Source: JBPESP01 sp051710585 (GTDB lineage: Bacteria > Pseudomonadota > Gammaproteobacteria > Enterobacterales > Enterobacteriaceae). From it: a stretch of 64,000 nt of DNA. The notes under the pieces are model-generated. The model had not been told where the DNA came from and ran no database searches. It worked only from the letters and a program-made list of their open reading frames with translations. Both the position numbers and the translations under genes were made by a program. The DNA lies in contig JBPESP010000002.1 in the NCBI GenBank assembly GCA_051710585.1, positions 186,001 through 250,000 on the forward strand, in the 5' to 3' direction. This document shows, piece after piece, positions 29,657-39,469 of the stretch. How positions within the stretch are numbered: the first letter of the stretch is position 1; every line of letters begins with the position of its first letter.

Positions 29657-31177
29657 TTATTTTTGCGGACGCAACGCCGGGAACAGGATTACGTCGCGAA
29701 TGGTATGGCTATTAGTTAAGAACATCATCAAGCGATCGATACCAATACCTAACCCAGCAGTCGGCGGAAGACCATGCTCCAGCGCAGTGAGATAATCATC
29801 GTCATAGAACATCGCTTCATCGTCGCCAACATCTTTTGTCTGTGCCTGCTCTGCAAACCGCGCTGCCTGATCTTCAGCATCATTAAGCTCGGAGAAACCG
29901 TTTCCGATTTCACGCCCACCGATAAAGAATTCAAAACGATCAGTAAAGAATGGGTTATCATCATTTCGACGCGCTAACGGCGAAACTTCCGCCGGGTAAG
30001 CGGTAATGAAAGTTGGCTGAATGAGATGACTTTCCGCCGTCTCTTCAAAAATTTCAGTCTGCAGCCGCCCTAAGCCCCAGTTTTTGCTAACCTTAATACT
30101 CAATGATTCAGCGATAGCGGTGGCGGAAAGCATATCATCTAGTGCTTCTGGCCGGGTCTCTGGACGATAATAGCAGATGGCTTCTTTCATGGTCATCTGG
30201 GTAAATGGCTTGCTAAAATCGAAGGTTTGATCCCTGTATTTCACTACGCTACTACCGAATACCCGCTGGGTCAAGGTAAAAAATAACGCTTCCACTAGTA
30301 CAATCAGATCGCGGTAATCCGCATAGGCCATATAGAGCTCCATCATAGTAAACTCGGGATTATGGCACGACGATACACCTTCATTTCGGAAATTTCGGTT
30401 AATTTCAAAGACTCTCTCAAAGCCGCCTATCACTAGGCGTTTCAAATACAGCTCCGGTGCAATACGTAGATACATATCAATGTCGAGCGCGTTATGATGA
30501 GTAATGAACGGACGTGCTACAGCCCCGCCGGGGATAGTTTGCATCATTGGTGTTTCTACTTCCATAAAATCGTTATCTATCATAAAACAGCGGATTTCTG
30601 CTATAATGCGCGAACGTACTTTGAAGGTTTGGCGCGATTCATCGTTGGTAATCAAATCAAGATAGCGTTGGCGATAGCGGGTTTTTTGATCAGCCAGCCC
30701 ATGAAATTTATCCGGTAACGGTCGTATTGCTTTTGTCAGTAAGCGAATTTTACTACAGTGAACTGATAACTCACCGGTGCGGGTTTTAAACAATTTTCCG
30801 TGGGCGCCAAGAATGTCGCCAAGGTCCCATTTTTTAAACTGCTCGTTGTATTGCCCTTCCGGTAAATCGTTGACTGCAACGTAGATCTGAATTTTCCCGC
30901 CCACGTCTTGTAGGGTAGCGAAGGAGGCTTTGCCCATAATACGGCGGGTCATCATGCGACCAGCAATACTAACCTGAATATTCAATGCTTCCAATTCTTT
31001 ATTGCTCTTCTCTCCATAGCAGGTATGCAATTGATCTGACAGAGCATCCCGGCGGAAATCGTTAGGAAAAGGAATGCACTGCTGACGCAATTGACTGAGT
31101 TTTTCTCGCCGTGAACGCAGTTCATTATTCATATCCATCGCCTGAGGCGCAGCATCCTGTAAGTATAATTCAGACAT
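29657..31177 (-). CDS. lysS: Lysyl-tRNA synthetase, class II
   Basis: Charges tRNA-Lys. 506 residues (E. coli LysS 505): an OB-fold anticodon domain up to about residue 150, then the class II catalytic domain. Motif 1 (DFMEVETPMMQTIPGGA), motif 2 (FEINRNFRNEG) and motif 3 (GLGIGIDRLMMFLTN) are present. In the motif 2 loop, E. coli has Val-Arg before HNPEFTMMELY. Here they are Ser-Cys, with Cys at residue 271 (codon 30365-30367), replacing the Arg equivalent to E. coli R269. The rest is well conserved, so the gene is probably active. It follows prfB by 9 bp, the standard prfB-lysS operon. Confidence 0.96.
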   Translation of the reverse strand: MSELYLQDAAPQAMDMNNELRSRREKLSQLRQQCIPFPNDFRRDALSDQLHTCYGEKSNKELEALNIQVSIAGRMMTRRIMGKASFATLQDVGGKIQIYVAVNDLPEGQYNEQFKKWDLGDILGAHGKLFKTRTGELSVHCSKIRLLTKAIRPLPDKFHGLADQKTRYRQRYLDLITNDESRQTFKVRSRIIAEIRCFMIDNDFMEVETPMMQTIPGGAVARPFITHHNALDIDMYLRIAPELYLKRLVIGGFERVFEINRNFRNEGVSSCHNPEFTMMELYMAYADYRDLIVLVEALFFTLTQRVFGSSVVKYRDQTFDFSKPFTQMTMKEAICYYRPETRPEALDDMLSATAIAESLSIKVSKNWGLGRLQTEIFEETAESHLIQPTFITAYPAEVSPLARRNDDNPFFTDRFEFFIGGREIGNGFSELNDAEDQAARFAEQAQTKDVGDDEAMFYDDDYLTALEHGLPPTAGLGIGIDRLMMFLTNSHTIRDVILFPALRPQK

Positions 31178-31186
31178 ATGCTTTCC

Positions 31187-32284
31187 TCATAGCCCTGCTT
31201 TAAGACTGGCTTCAATAAATTTTTCCAGATCGCCATCCAGTACTGACTGGATATTGCGTATTTCCACGCCGGTACGCAGATCCTTAATACGGGAATCGTC
31301 CAGCACGTATGATCGAATCTGATTGCCCCAGCCAATATCGGACTTAGTATCTTCCACTGCTTGCTTTTTCGCATTTTTTTTCTGCAGCTCAAATTCATAT
31401 AGCTTAGCTTTTAGTTGTTTCATCGCCTGATCTTTATTTTTATGCTGCGAACGGTCGTTTTGACACTGGGTGACAATATTAGTCGGTAAATGGGTAATAC
31501 GTACTGCGGATTCGGTCCGGTTAACGTGCTGTCCTCCGGCACCGGAGGCACGATAAACATCGATACGCAGATCTATCGGGTTAATCTCAATATCAATATC
31601 CTCGTCTACTTCCGGGTAGACGAAGGCGGAGCTAAAAGAGGTTTGTCGCCGTCCGCCGGAGTCAAAAGGACTCTTGCGCACCAGGCGATGCACACCAGTT
31701 TCAGTCCGTAGCCAGCCATAAGCATATTCGCCGATGACCTTAATGGTTACCGATTTGATACCGGCCACTTCTCCTTCAGACTCTTCGATAATTTCGGTTT
31801 TAAACCCGCGTGATTCCGCCCAGCGTAAATACATTCTGAGTAGCATGCTGGCCCAGTCCTGCGCTTCGGTGCCACCAGACCCGGCTTGTATATCGACGTA
31901 GCAGTCGGCGCTGTCGCATTCACCGGAGAACATACGGCAAAATTCAAGCTGGCTTAGCTTAGTCTCTAAACTGTCCATTTCAGCCTGAATTTCAAGAAAT
32001 ATCTCTTCGTCGTCTTCCTCTACTGCTAGCACTAACAGGCCAGCAACCTCTTCTAAACCTTGAGTAAGCTGATTAATGCTTTCAATAATTCCTTCCAGCG
32101 ACGAGCGTTCTTTCCCCAGCGCTTGTGCGCGCCCAGGCTCATTCCAGACGGAGAGCTGTTCCAGCTCAGTGTTTACTTTTTCTAGACGTTTTTTTTTGAG
32201 ATCATAGTCGAAGATACCCCTCAGAACAGCTGTTCTTTCCAACAAATCCTGAATACGGTTTTTTACTAGATGAATTTCAAACAT
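31187..32284 (-). CDS. prfB: Peptide chain release factor 2, frameshift-free
   Basis: Recognises UGA and UAA stops and triggers peptide release. 365 residues, the length of mature E. coli RF2. The tripeptide anticodon SPF (RKSPFDSGGRR) and the catalytic GAGGQHVNRTESAVR are intact; residue 246 is Ala, as in most RF2s other than E. coli K-12. In E. coli the gene needs a programmed +1 shift at codon 26 (AGGGGG, three bases, then CTTTGAC). Here the site reads AGGGGTATCTTCGACTAT. One G has gone from the internal Shine-Dalgarno, so the reading frame is continuous (RGIFDYD). Autoregulation by RF2 is therefore lost. A run of nine A follows (KKK). lysS is 9 bp downstream; recJ, normally upstream, is a relic. 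Confidence 0.97.
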   Translation of the reverse strand: MFEIHLVKNRIQDLLERTAVLRGIFDYDLKKKRLEKVNTELEQLSVWNEPGRAQALGKERSSLEGIIESINQLTQGLEEVAGLLVLAVEEDDEEIFLEIQAEMDSLETKLSQLEFCRMFSGECDSADCYVDIQAGSGGTEAQDWASMLLRMYLRWAESRGFKTEIIEESEGEVAGIKSVTIKVIGEYAYGWLRTETGVHRLVRKSPFDSGGRRQTSFSSAFVYPEVDEDIDIEINPIDLRIDVYRASGAGGQHVNRTESAVRITHLPTNIVTQCQNDRSQHKNKDQAMKQLKAKLYEFELQKKNAKKQAVEDTKSDIGWGNQIRSYVLDDSRIKDLRTGVEIRNIQSVLDGDLEKFIEASLKAGL

Positions 32285-32402
32285 GGATTAATGTGCTCAT
32301 TGACGATAAGGAACACGCATTGATACCTTTTAACATTCTAACAGACTCATGCTACGGAAGGTAGGAGTTATCGCTATCAGATTAGCAATAGCGGCGCACT
32401 AG

Positions 32403-32690
32403 GTTACAGCACGCTAGATATGCTGTATCAAAGCTGCGCTGGAAGTAGCTATTGCGAAACTTGTTAACCTCCGCTTTGTAATAAGCTAACTTGACAGTAT
32501 GCATGCTATTATCCGACCATAGGTGCGAGTCAATATTAAAAAAGATACCATTTGTATATTGTCCAATCACACGATAACATTGAACCGTGTCCAAATATGA
32601 ACCCAGATCATTAGCGGCGCATAGCGTGGATGATATCATGACCACTCTCGCCAGCGTGTGAAAATGGGATGGCAACGACAGACCGTGAGA
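32403..32690 (-). pseudogene. recJ: recJ relic, C-terminal fragment
   Basis: Minus-strand reading around 32442-32552 gives NGIFFNIDSHLWSDNSMHTV followed by KLAYYKAEVNKFR. This matches the RecJ C-terminus (DGIAFNVDTALWPDNGVREV, then QLAYKLDINEFRG). Only this end is recognisable; the native gene is about 1.7 kb, while barely 0.3 kb separates the fragment from the fldB relic. The catalytic DHH part and the neighbouring dsbC and xerD are therefore deleted. RecJ is the 5'-3' single-strand exonuclease of recombinational repair. It lies upstream of prfB on the same strand, as in E. coli. Confidence 0.75.
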
Positions 32691-32957
32691 ATGTGGCCTC
32701 AGAGCAAGTCCTGATACATTAGAATATACGCGTTAGCGCCTAGCAGAACTACGTCTACCATGCTGCCAAACACTACTAGACCTGTCCCAAACCAAAAGGA
32801 ATAAAGAAACTACTTAATAATGACGTTATACAGTCTTTCCATAACCACTCCTCCAGTTTTTTAGGGGATGACTCTTTACAGGTAACATTATGCTTGATAT
32901 GCTGTTGAAAATGGTACATTTAACCAAAGGAGGCTAAATTACAGGAGTAATATAAGA

Positions 32958-33500
32958 GATAAAGTCAGTTTATTTTATGGATCCAAAACATGCTACACCG
33001 AACATGCTACACCGAAATAGTCATTTGGAAAATCCGCGATATTCTAGGCTTTAGCTGTTTTATTTGTATAACGTAAAAGACATCTCGGCGCAGCGCAAAA
33101 CTAAATAAAAGATCCTCATCCTTTTGACATCCCAAACCTGGAACTTTAGCGAAATTTAAAAAAGATATTTAGAAGGCCTATGATCAGATCTCGACACTCT
33201 TTAGCTACACGTTAAAACTATTGCCCCCATGGGATAGGGAACTTAGTTAGGCTAAGGCGAGTGGTTTTTGGATGCTTTGGGGGTATCTCCATGATGATTT
33301 GTTTAAACCCATGGGCCAGATTTATCGGCTACTAGCTATTGACGCCTGTGAATTAACCAGCCATAAAATGCTCTCTACCGCTTGAAGACTGTTTTATCGG
33401 GTTGTGCTCGATAAGGCCAACCAGTATAATTTTAGCGAGCAGCTGCTGCAACTGCAGCCGTAGTGCAATTAGATCTATAAGGGAATGCCAATATTACTAT
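32958..33500 (+). pseudogene. fldB: fldB relic (flavodoxin 2)
   Basis: Near full-length remnant. SLFYGS with TCYTE at the start matches GLFYGSSTCYTE, KIRDI matches KIRDI, and TWNFSEI matches TWDFGEI. GEWFLDALG is identical to native, and NQYNFSEQ matches NQYDLSDE near the end. The pieces are split by several stops and frameshifts. An exact 14-bp tandem duplication (AACATGCTACACCG, 32987-33014) interrupts the FMN-binding loop. Plus-strand orientation and position between recJ and ygfZ match E. coli. Confidence 0.85.
32987..33014. repeat. fldB: Tandem duplication, 2 x 14 bp, in fldB relic
   Basis: Two exact copies of AACATGCTACACCG. The unit encodes the T-C-Y-T phosphate-loop region of flavodoxin, so the duplication shifts the frame (14 bp) and by itself would inactivate the gene. 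Confidence 0.85.
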
Positions 33501-33824
33501 TATACAGGTTTATCCCCCTATATTATTCCGCTCTAAACCCGTTAGATGGAACCCAGCATGATGCACTAGTAGTTAGCGCAAGTGGCAAAGTTCCCGCTCA
33601 TCCATGCTACTAGGTAGCGATACCATAACCGACGGCTTCGTTTGCCACCCGATTTACGCAATCTGAGCAGTACTGCTATCCTTAAATATCCAGGATTTAC
33701 GGATGAAAATCCACTCCTCGCGATACAATCAAATACTATTATCGCTTATTAACATCAGTTCATCGTGGCGGTAATATAAGATCGCGCTAGCTAGGCTACA
33801 GAAACATTCAAATACCAGTGTCAA

Positions 33825-34040
33825 TAATACCAATCCATAACTTGTCCAGCTAGGACAAGAATAAAATCAGCATAATTAGAATATCGTAAAATATTAGAAA
33901 GAAAGCTGAATAAACTAGAATACTCAGATGTCATATAGTTCAAGGGCACGGCTTTTATTTCACGTCTAAATTGTAGTAATAATCTGCCGCAGCTTACTTC
34001 TCCGGTTGACTCTGTTTCGTCAACTAATTGAATAAATCGG
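33825..34040 (-). pseudogene. sdhE: Probable sdhE relic (SDH flavinylation factor)
   Basis: A minus-strand frame at the place where sdhE (ygfY) lies in E. coli, divergent from ygfZ, contains CGRLLLQFRREIKAVPLNY then SEYSSL. These can be aligned with WACRRGMRELDISIMPFF and HEYDSLSDDE of SdhE. Conservation is weak and the RGxxE motif needed for FAD attachment is not intact. I read it as a relic; synteny supports the name more than sequence does. Confidence 0.45.
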
Positions 34041-34051
34041 GATCCCCGCAT

Positions 34052-34414
34052 TTTTCTAATAGCCAGAAAAAACGTTGCTTATTCTAATCATCAAAGGCTT
34101 CAAAATCATGTTAAAGAACGACATAATAACGATAATCAGCTCACGTCTGCCACGGCAGTAGACCCAGTATATCCGTGCTTTGTTAACTATAATACCGATC
34201 TAAAAATTCCCTTTATAACCGCTACGTTCGTGACCAATTAACCCCCTTTTTATCCGGGGTATGATATAAAACGATATACTTCTCCATAATTCTACGCTAT
34301 TTATTTCATATTTGGCATCTATCACTAAACTCTTAGGTAATATCTACTTGCAAAACTATTGCGGCCTTTTACCATAAACATATTTATTATCAGCCTACTG
34401 ATAAGGGCTATATT
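34052..34414. other. Upstream region of ygfZ
   Basis: About 360 bp of AT-rich DNA with no open frame. It presumably contains the ygfZ promoter; no clear box was identified. Confidence 0.4.
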
Positions 34415-35404
34415 ATGTCATCTCAAGTTTCTTTTCCTCCACGTTTACCGTCACCCTCAAGCCATCTGCCGCTAACACTTATTTCTATGGAGGAATGGGC
34501 ATTGGTCACGCTTTATGGCACGGATACCATAAAATACCTGCAGGGGCAATTTACATGTGATGTTGCTTCACTGAACCATGATCGCTTCAGTTTCGCTGCC
34601 CATTGCGATGCTAAAGGAAAAATGTTTAGCCATCTTTGCGTGTTTTATCGCCACGAGGAGGAGATAGCATTTATCGAACGACGCAGCGTGCGCGACACTC
34701 AGCTCTTTGAACTAAAAAAATACGCTGTTTTTTCTAAAATACTCATTACCTCCGACGATGACGCAGTTTTACTCGGCGTGGCAGGTTTTCAGGCGCAGTC
34801 GGTTTTGGGCAGAATTTTTACCAATGTGCCCGATGCGGCTAAGCCAGTAGCACACCATCAGGATACAACGTTACTGTATTTCGATCTGCCAGCTCCACGT
34901 TTTTTGTTGATAATGAATTTAGCCATGTACGACACCTTACAATACAAGTTAGCAGGGCAGGCTCAACTCAATAATAGTCAACAATGGGTAGCACTGGATA
35001 TTGAGGCGGGCTATCCGATTATAGATAGCGTTAACAGCGCAAAGTTTATCCCACAGGCGGCTAATCTACAAGCGTTAGACGCCATCAGCTTTAACAAAGG
35101 CTGTTACGCGGGTCAGGAGGGGATAGCGCGTGCCAAATATCGTGGCGCTAACAAACGCGCGCTTTACTGGCTAGCAGGAAGAGCCAGTTACTCTCCCGCC
35201 GCCGGCGAAAATTTGGAACTCAAGATAGACAATAATTGGCGGCGAACCGGTACAGTACTGACAGCTTGTCAATTGGAAGACGGTAGCGTTTGGGTGCAGG
35301 CAGTGCTAAATAACAACCTAGCACCAGATAGCCTTCTGCGCGTACATAATGATAGCGGCGGTACGTTGTCTGTGCTACCGCTACCGTACACTATCGATGA
35401 TTAA
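34415..35404 (+). CDS. ygfZ: tRNA-modifying / Fe-S cluster repair protein YgfZ
   Basis: Folate-binding protein of the GcvT-like fold that supports Fe-S enzymes such as MiaB and is needed under oxidative stress. 329 residues (E. coli 326). The signature KGCYAGQE with its essential Cys is intact, followed by ARAKYRGANKRAL; AAHCDAKGKM in the N-terminal domain also matches. The start MSSQVSFPPRLPSPSSHLP corresponds to the E. coli N-terminus. It has survived although GcvT, the related folate enzyme, and the rest of the glycine cleavage system have gone. That fits a role in maintaining the many Fe-S clusters of complex I. Confidence 0.95.
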   Translation: MSSQVSFPPRLPSPSSHLPLTLISMEEWALVTLYGTDTIKYLQGQFTCDVASLNHDRFSFAAHCDAKGKMFSHLCVFYRHEEEIAFIERRSVRDTQLFELKKYAVFSKILITSDDDAVLLGVAGFQAQSVLGRIFTNVPDAAKPVAHHQDTTLLYFDLPAPRFLLIMNLAMYDTLQYKLAGQAQLNNSQQWVALDIEAGYPIIDSVNSAKFIPQAANLQALDAISFNKGCYAGQEGIARAKYRGANKRALYWLAGRASYSPAAGENLELKIDNNWRRTGTVLTACQLEDGSVWVQAVLNNNLAPDSLLRVHNDSGGTLSVLPLPYTIDD

Positions 35405-35473
35405 GCGACACCTGTTCTAGGGAATGCACCGCCCGTTTCCCGTCCATGGGAAACAATGATAATCTACCATGAG

Positions 35474-36124
35474 TTAGATGACAAAAAGATAAATCGACAG
35501 AAAGTGGCAAATACTCCCCCCTAATACAAAGACATGCCATATCGCATGGTTGAACGGTATTTGTTCCAAAACATAAAAAATCACTCCTAGCGAGTAAATC
35601 ACACCACCGGCAGCCAATAGCGCAACTCCGCCGGCAGGCAAGCGTTGTACCAATTGATAAATAACTACCAGCGATAACCAACCCATAGCTAGATAGGCAA
35701 TAATGGAAATGGTGTTAAAGCGATGTACAAGTACCACTTTCAATATAATCCCGACTGACGCCATCAGCCAGATGGCCAGCATCAACCATTTGGCTGATGG
35801 CGAAGCTAGTCCTACCAGTAAAAACGGTGTATAAGTACCTGCGATTAATAAATAAATCGCGCAATGGTCAATCTTTTTTAACCAGAATTTAGCTGGCGAA
35901 TAGGGAACGGCATGATATAACATTGAAGCTAGATATAGCAAAATCACGCTACTACCGTACAGGCTATAGCTAGTTAACGCAAGAGTGTTTGCGCCTGCTT
36001 CCCTTGCCTGCTTAAGCATAAGCACTAGGCCGACAATACTAAAGATTACCCCCACACCGTGGCTGATGCTATTGGCAATTTCTTCTGCTAGAGAATATTT
36101 TTTAGCTAATGTTTTTTTGCCCAT
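35474..36124 (-). CDS. yqfA: Hemolysin III family membrane protein YqfA (TrhA)
   Basis: Seven-helix inner-membrane protein of the hemolysin III / PAQR-like family; in E. coli it is linked to membrane energetics homeostasis. 216 residues (E. coli 219). The family metal-site residues are visible: His in NSISHGVGV, His in SMLYHAVPYS, and the pair in NHAIWHVFVLGGSICHF. The start MGKKTLAKKYSLAEEIANS fits the family. Convergent with ygfZ, 69 bp apart, as in E. coli. Confidence 0.94.
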   Translation of the reverse strand: MGKKTLAKKYSLAEEIANSISHGVGVIFSIVGLVLMLKQAREAGANTLALTSYSLYGSSVILLYLASMLYHAVPYSPAKFWLKKIDHCAIYLLIAGTYTPFLLVGLASPSAKWLMLAIWLMASVGIILKVVLVHRFNTISIIAYLAMGWLSLVVIYQLVQRLPAGGVALLAAGGVIYSLGVIFYVLEQIPFNHAIWHVFVLGGSICHFLSIYLFVI

Positions 36125-37009
36125 AAATTTATTACCTCTACTTAAAGATATCTTCGTTTGTGGGCATGCAGTGAAATAGGGTAATATAGAAGTAACTGAG
36201 TGTACACGTGTTCAGTGAAAATAAACGATGAAGAGTTGTAAAACCGCACCATCCAAGACGGAGCATACCAGCTTGAGTTTGTGCGCAAATTAAGTTATAA
36301 TTTGGACCGTTTAATTAGATTGTGCCAAAGCATATTGGCTGCAATCTTTTTCAGGGTGAGATTCAGTGATCTAACAAATATCATAGCTTTTCTCATATAA
36401 GTAAATAAATTTAAACATATACAACGCTACTAAAAGTCCTCAATACCCAGCAGCAGAAAAACATCGTAAAGCACACACAGCTAGCACTTTTCACTTGCAC
36501 CAATCATCCCCTTGCTCTTTATAGTGACAACGGGATGATGTAACCCGAGTGATTCAAATAGTGTTAATTAATAATATTACCTTAGTGCTAGTTTTATGAA
36601 TTATGGCTAAAATAGGAAGCTTGGGATAAACTCCAACACCATGTTTGCTCTTATGATACACTTACTAATGCCAGTGCTGATGAATATACATAAGCAGGAG
36701 GCAGAGCTAAATGGAAAACGGTATCACTTTCGATCAGGTGGTAACACGCGACTCTTTTACCTCCGAAGAGGTAAATCCGGCCTCTATGGCTGAATCCCAG
36801 CTAACTTTTTTTGCAGCAAGCAAAACAAAGAGGCTGTATGATGTAGCAACTGGACTTGGAGTAAGGGAAACTGTTAATAGTTAACAGGCGTCATTTATCA
36901 TGACGTCAGTGTTATCAGAATTCATCCATCACAACCCTCGTCAGAGCAGTGGTTATCGCCTTATCCCCTCTTCCAGCGGAATAAGGCTGCTATACGGCCC
37001 TGACGCTTA
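36125..37009. other. Gap between yqfA and gcvP relic
   Basis: E. coli has yqfB and bglA here. I could not match either. The region contains one short open frame with a strong ribosome-binding site (36711-36884) and an imperfect GC-containing hairpin around 36505-36541 (ATCATCCC pairing with GGGATGAT). Confidence 0.45.
36711..36884 (+). CDS. 57-codon ORF with strong Shine-Dalgarno, unknown
   Basis: The ATG is preceded by AGGAGG with 9-nt spacing, the best ribosome-binding site in the decayed regions. The 57-residue product begins MENGITFDQVVTRDSFTSEE, is soluble by composition and acidic in its first half. It lies where yqfB sits in E. coli (YqfB starts MQPNDITFFQ), so it may be a truncated yqfB descendant, but similarity beyond ITF is not visible. 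It could also be the preserved start of a dead gene. Confidence 0.3.
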   Translation: MENGITFDQVVTRDSFTSEEVNPASMAESQLTFFAASKTKRLYDVATGLGVRETVNS

Positions 37010-39450
37010 CGCTTACTGATAAGTACTCATAGCGCGTAAAAAATAAGTTGCGATCACTATAAACATCATCTAGCCATTTTTTTAACACCGGTTAGTGTTT
37101 ATTAGTATATTCGGCCGAGAAAGTCGCAATCTAATAATCGTACGGCTAAGCACTACTTATCGCTTCCTAGGCTGAGGCGCATAGCTGGCGCATTGGCCAG
37201 CAGCCAGATTATTACTTGCCGTCAAGAGACGCCACTAATTATATCTACTGAATTTTGGTGCGGATAAGCAACATTCTATCAATGAAGCAATCAACTTTAT
37301 AGCTAACTTTTTTGATTCGCGAAGGAAGCGTAAGTCGATTAGATATTTAAAGATATTTATTTTACTAATTAATGTTCATGGGCTCTTTTGGGATTGAATA
37401 TTCAGAATAGATCCAGTCCATGCTCTCTTTAATCACCAGTGTTGAAACAGAAAAACCCTTCTGCAGCTAGGTAAAGATATAATTAGCTTTAATAACAAGC
37501 ATTTAATTGTATTTTAACCATTCCCTCCGTGCTAATTGTACAAATATACATCCAGCTAACTGATAGGTAACAAACTATCTAAAATAGCATCAAATAACCC
37601 AGAACGAACGGCATCAGATATATTCCACGCCGAATTAGGATCCATGTCACGGATTGCCAATACCGTGAGGATCTAGAAAGTTGCAGTATTGAGATGTGAT
37701 ACATCAGCACCTATACATCCTTTCGATGTAACTCCACCTGCGTATTCATGTTAGCTCTATTCAGATATACCTGCCAACACTATACTGATGTAGTATATTG
37801 AGCACTACAAAGATGTTTTTTCATAGACCCCATGTTTGAGGGGGATAGGCACCATGAGGCACGATAACTACTTACCTACCTTTTCGGATTTAGCACACAA
37901 ATTATATAAATTGATGTTCTTATTTTTTATAGGCCAACATGGCAAGTGACAGACCGGCCATCTGTGCTACTCTCCTAGATTATTCCCGTGGGCGGAGAAG
38001 CTAGAAATCAGACATATATAACTCTCACTTTTATTTCGACTTTCATGAGAAAGGAATTTCTAAGAACCATATTTTCTTTAAACACCGTAGTTTAGCTGCA
38101 TACAAAGGGAATCGTCATCGGTCAGTTTGATAAACTAGCGCTAATAGATGGTGGGCTATTATCCATCTACTGATACCCTCTGCCCATTTAAGCGGGTAGA
38201 ACTGTGGTATACAGTTTACCAAACTTTGACTAATTAATTAGGGATTATCTCAGTGTTAGCGTTAAACTTCATCATGTAGGACCCGAAGGAAATCACTTCC
38301 TGATTCAGCGCCAGATCATTATGCTCTAGCTGGTATAATATAGCGTATCATTCCCGCTTTGCTATAGTAAAAATTGAAAACTTTAGCCGTTTGGACAAAC
38401 CTGGTGCGCAGCAATTCCAGTAGAATCACCTCATCGCAGCCAGCATCTAGCGCCTCGACAACAAAGGTACTCGTCATCCACATCATCTGCTATAGAGTTT
38501 ATACATCTTCGCGCATTGTCGTTTCGTCAAGCTTTATAGTTACATAGTAGCTATCCGGCTACCAGCGCCGTGCATTTCTCTGCATAAATTAATCCAGATG
38601 GAGTGTTTATTTCATTACAAGCGGCAAAAAAACGCTGCAAGCTGATTACCATGTTATATCAGCCCCCTATTCTCCGGGATAGCCAGGAGAATACCTAATA
38701 ATAACATATCCACTGTAGTACCACTACAGCTTACATTTTTTTATACGTCAGTTCGTTTATTAGGGCGCGATATAGGTTGTGTAATTCACTAGTATTGCCT
38801 ATTTGCTGCAGCAGGGCGTTAAATAATCAGGATGATGTAGTGCCGTTTGTGCCTTATTAATGACAAGTTCAAAGCTAAAGATATCAACACTGAGCACACG
38901 TGGTCATTCTAAATCAAAATAGTCATGCGGCGGCACATCAAACATGCCAGTATTGTATCGTACCGGACGACACTCATCCGATTATAGACTATAATATAAT
39001 GACATCATCATTTCCATAGAAATATATCATTTTGGCACCAAACATGAGGTACTCTTCATATAGCGGGGCTTCTGCATGGAAAGACAGATAATTACCGAAG
39101 CGTACAAAACTCTTACTTATGCAGATAATAATGGCGAAGGAGATGATAGCTTATAGGCAATAGTTATCACTAAACAGCTTAAGAGGAGGTCAGCATACTT
39201 TAAATTACAGACCTGCTGAAAACCAAGCAAAAATTACGGAAACTAGAACGTTATTTTTAGACTATTTATTAGAAGCGCATAATACAAAAGTCGAAGCGGG
39301 GAAATGAAAATTTTAATAACAACAACCCGCCATTGCTTTATTATTTCTAGCGGTTTTTTTGGCAATCAAACTAGAAAAAATATAATCTAAAATGGTGCAC
39401 TTACATTAAAATATTTCAATCGAAGGACTTGTCCGCCAGGCAGCAGTAAA
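37010..39450 (-). pseudogene. gcvP: gcvP relic (glycine dehydrogenase)
   Basis: Order-preserving anchors on the minus strand identify GcvP. INKAQTALHHP and ALLQQIGNTSELHN (native [20 protein letters not shown]) lie at about 38740-38880. DLALNQEVISFGSYMMKFNA ([20 protein letters not shown]) lies at 38237-38320, RANMNTQV near 37760, VIKANYI near 37490, and WLDDVYSDRNLF (RLDDVYGDRNLF) near 37080 at the C-terminus. Stops and frameshifts abound. Native length is about 2.9 kb, so the N-terminal part is probably shortened. GcvP decarboxylates glycine in the glycine cleavage system. Position and strand match E. coli. Confidence 0.88.
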
Positions 39451-39469
39451 TCATGCAATTTTAGCGGAT

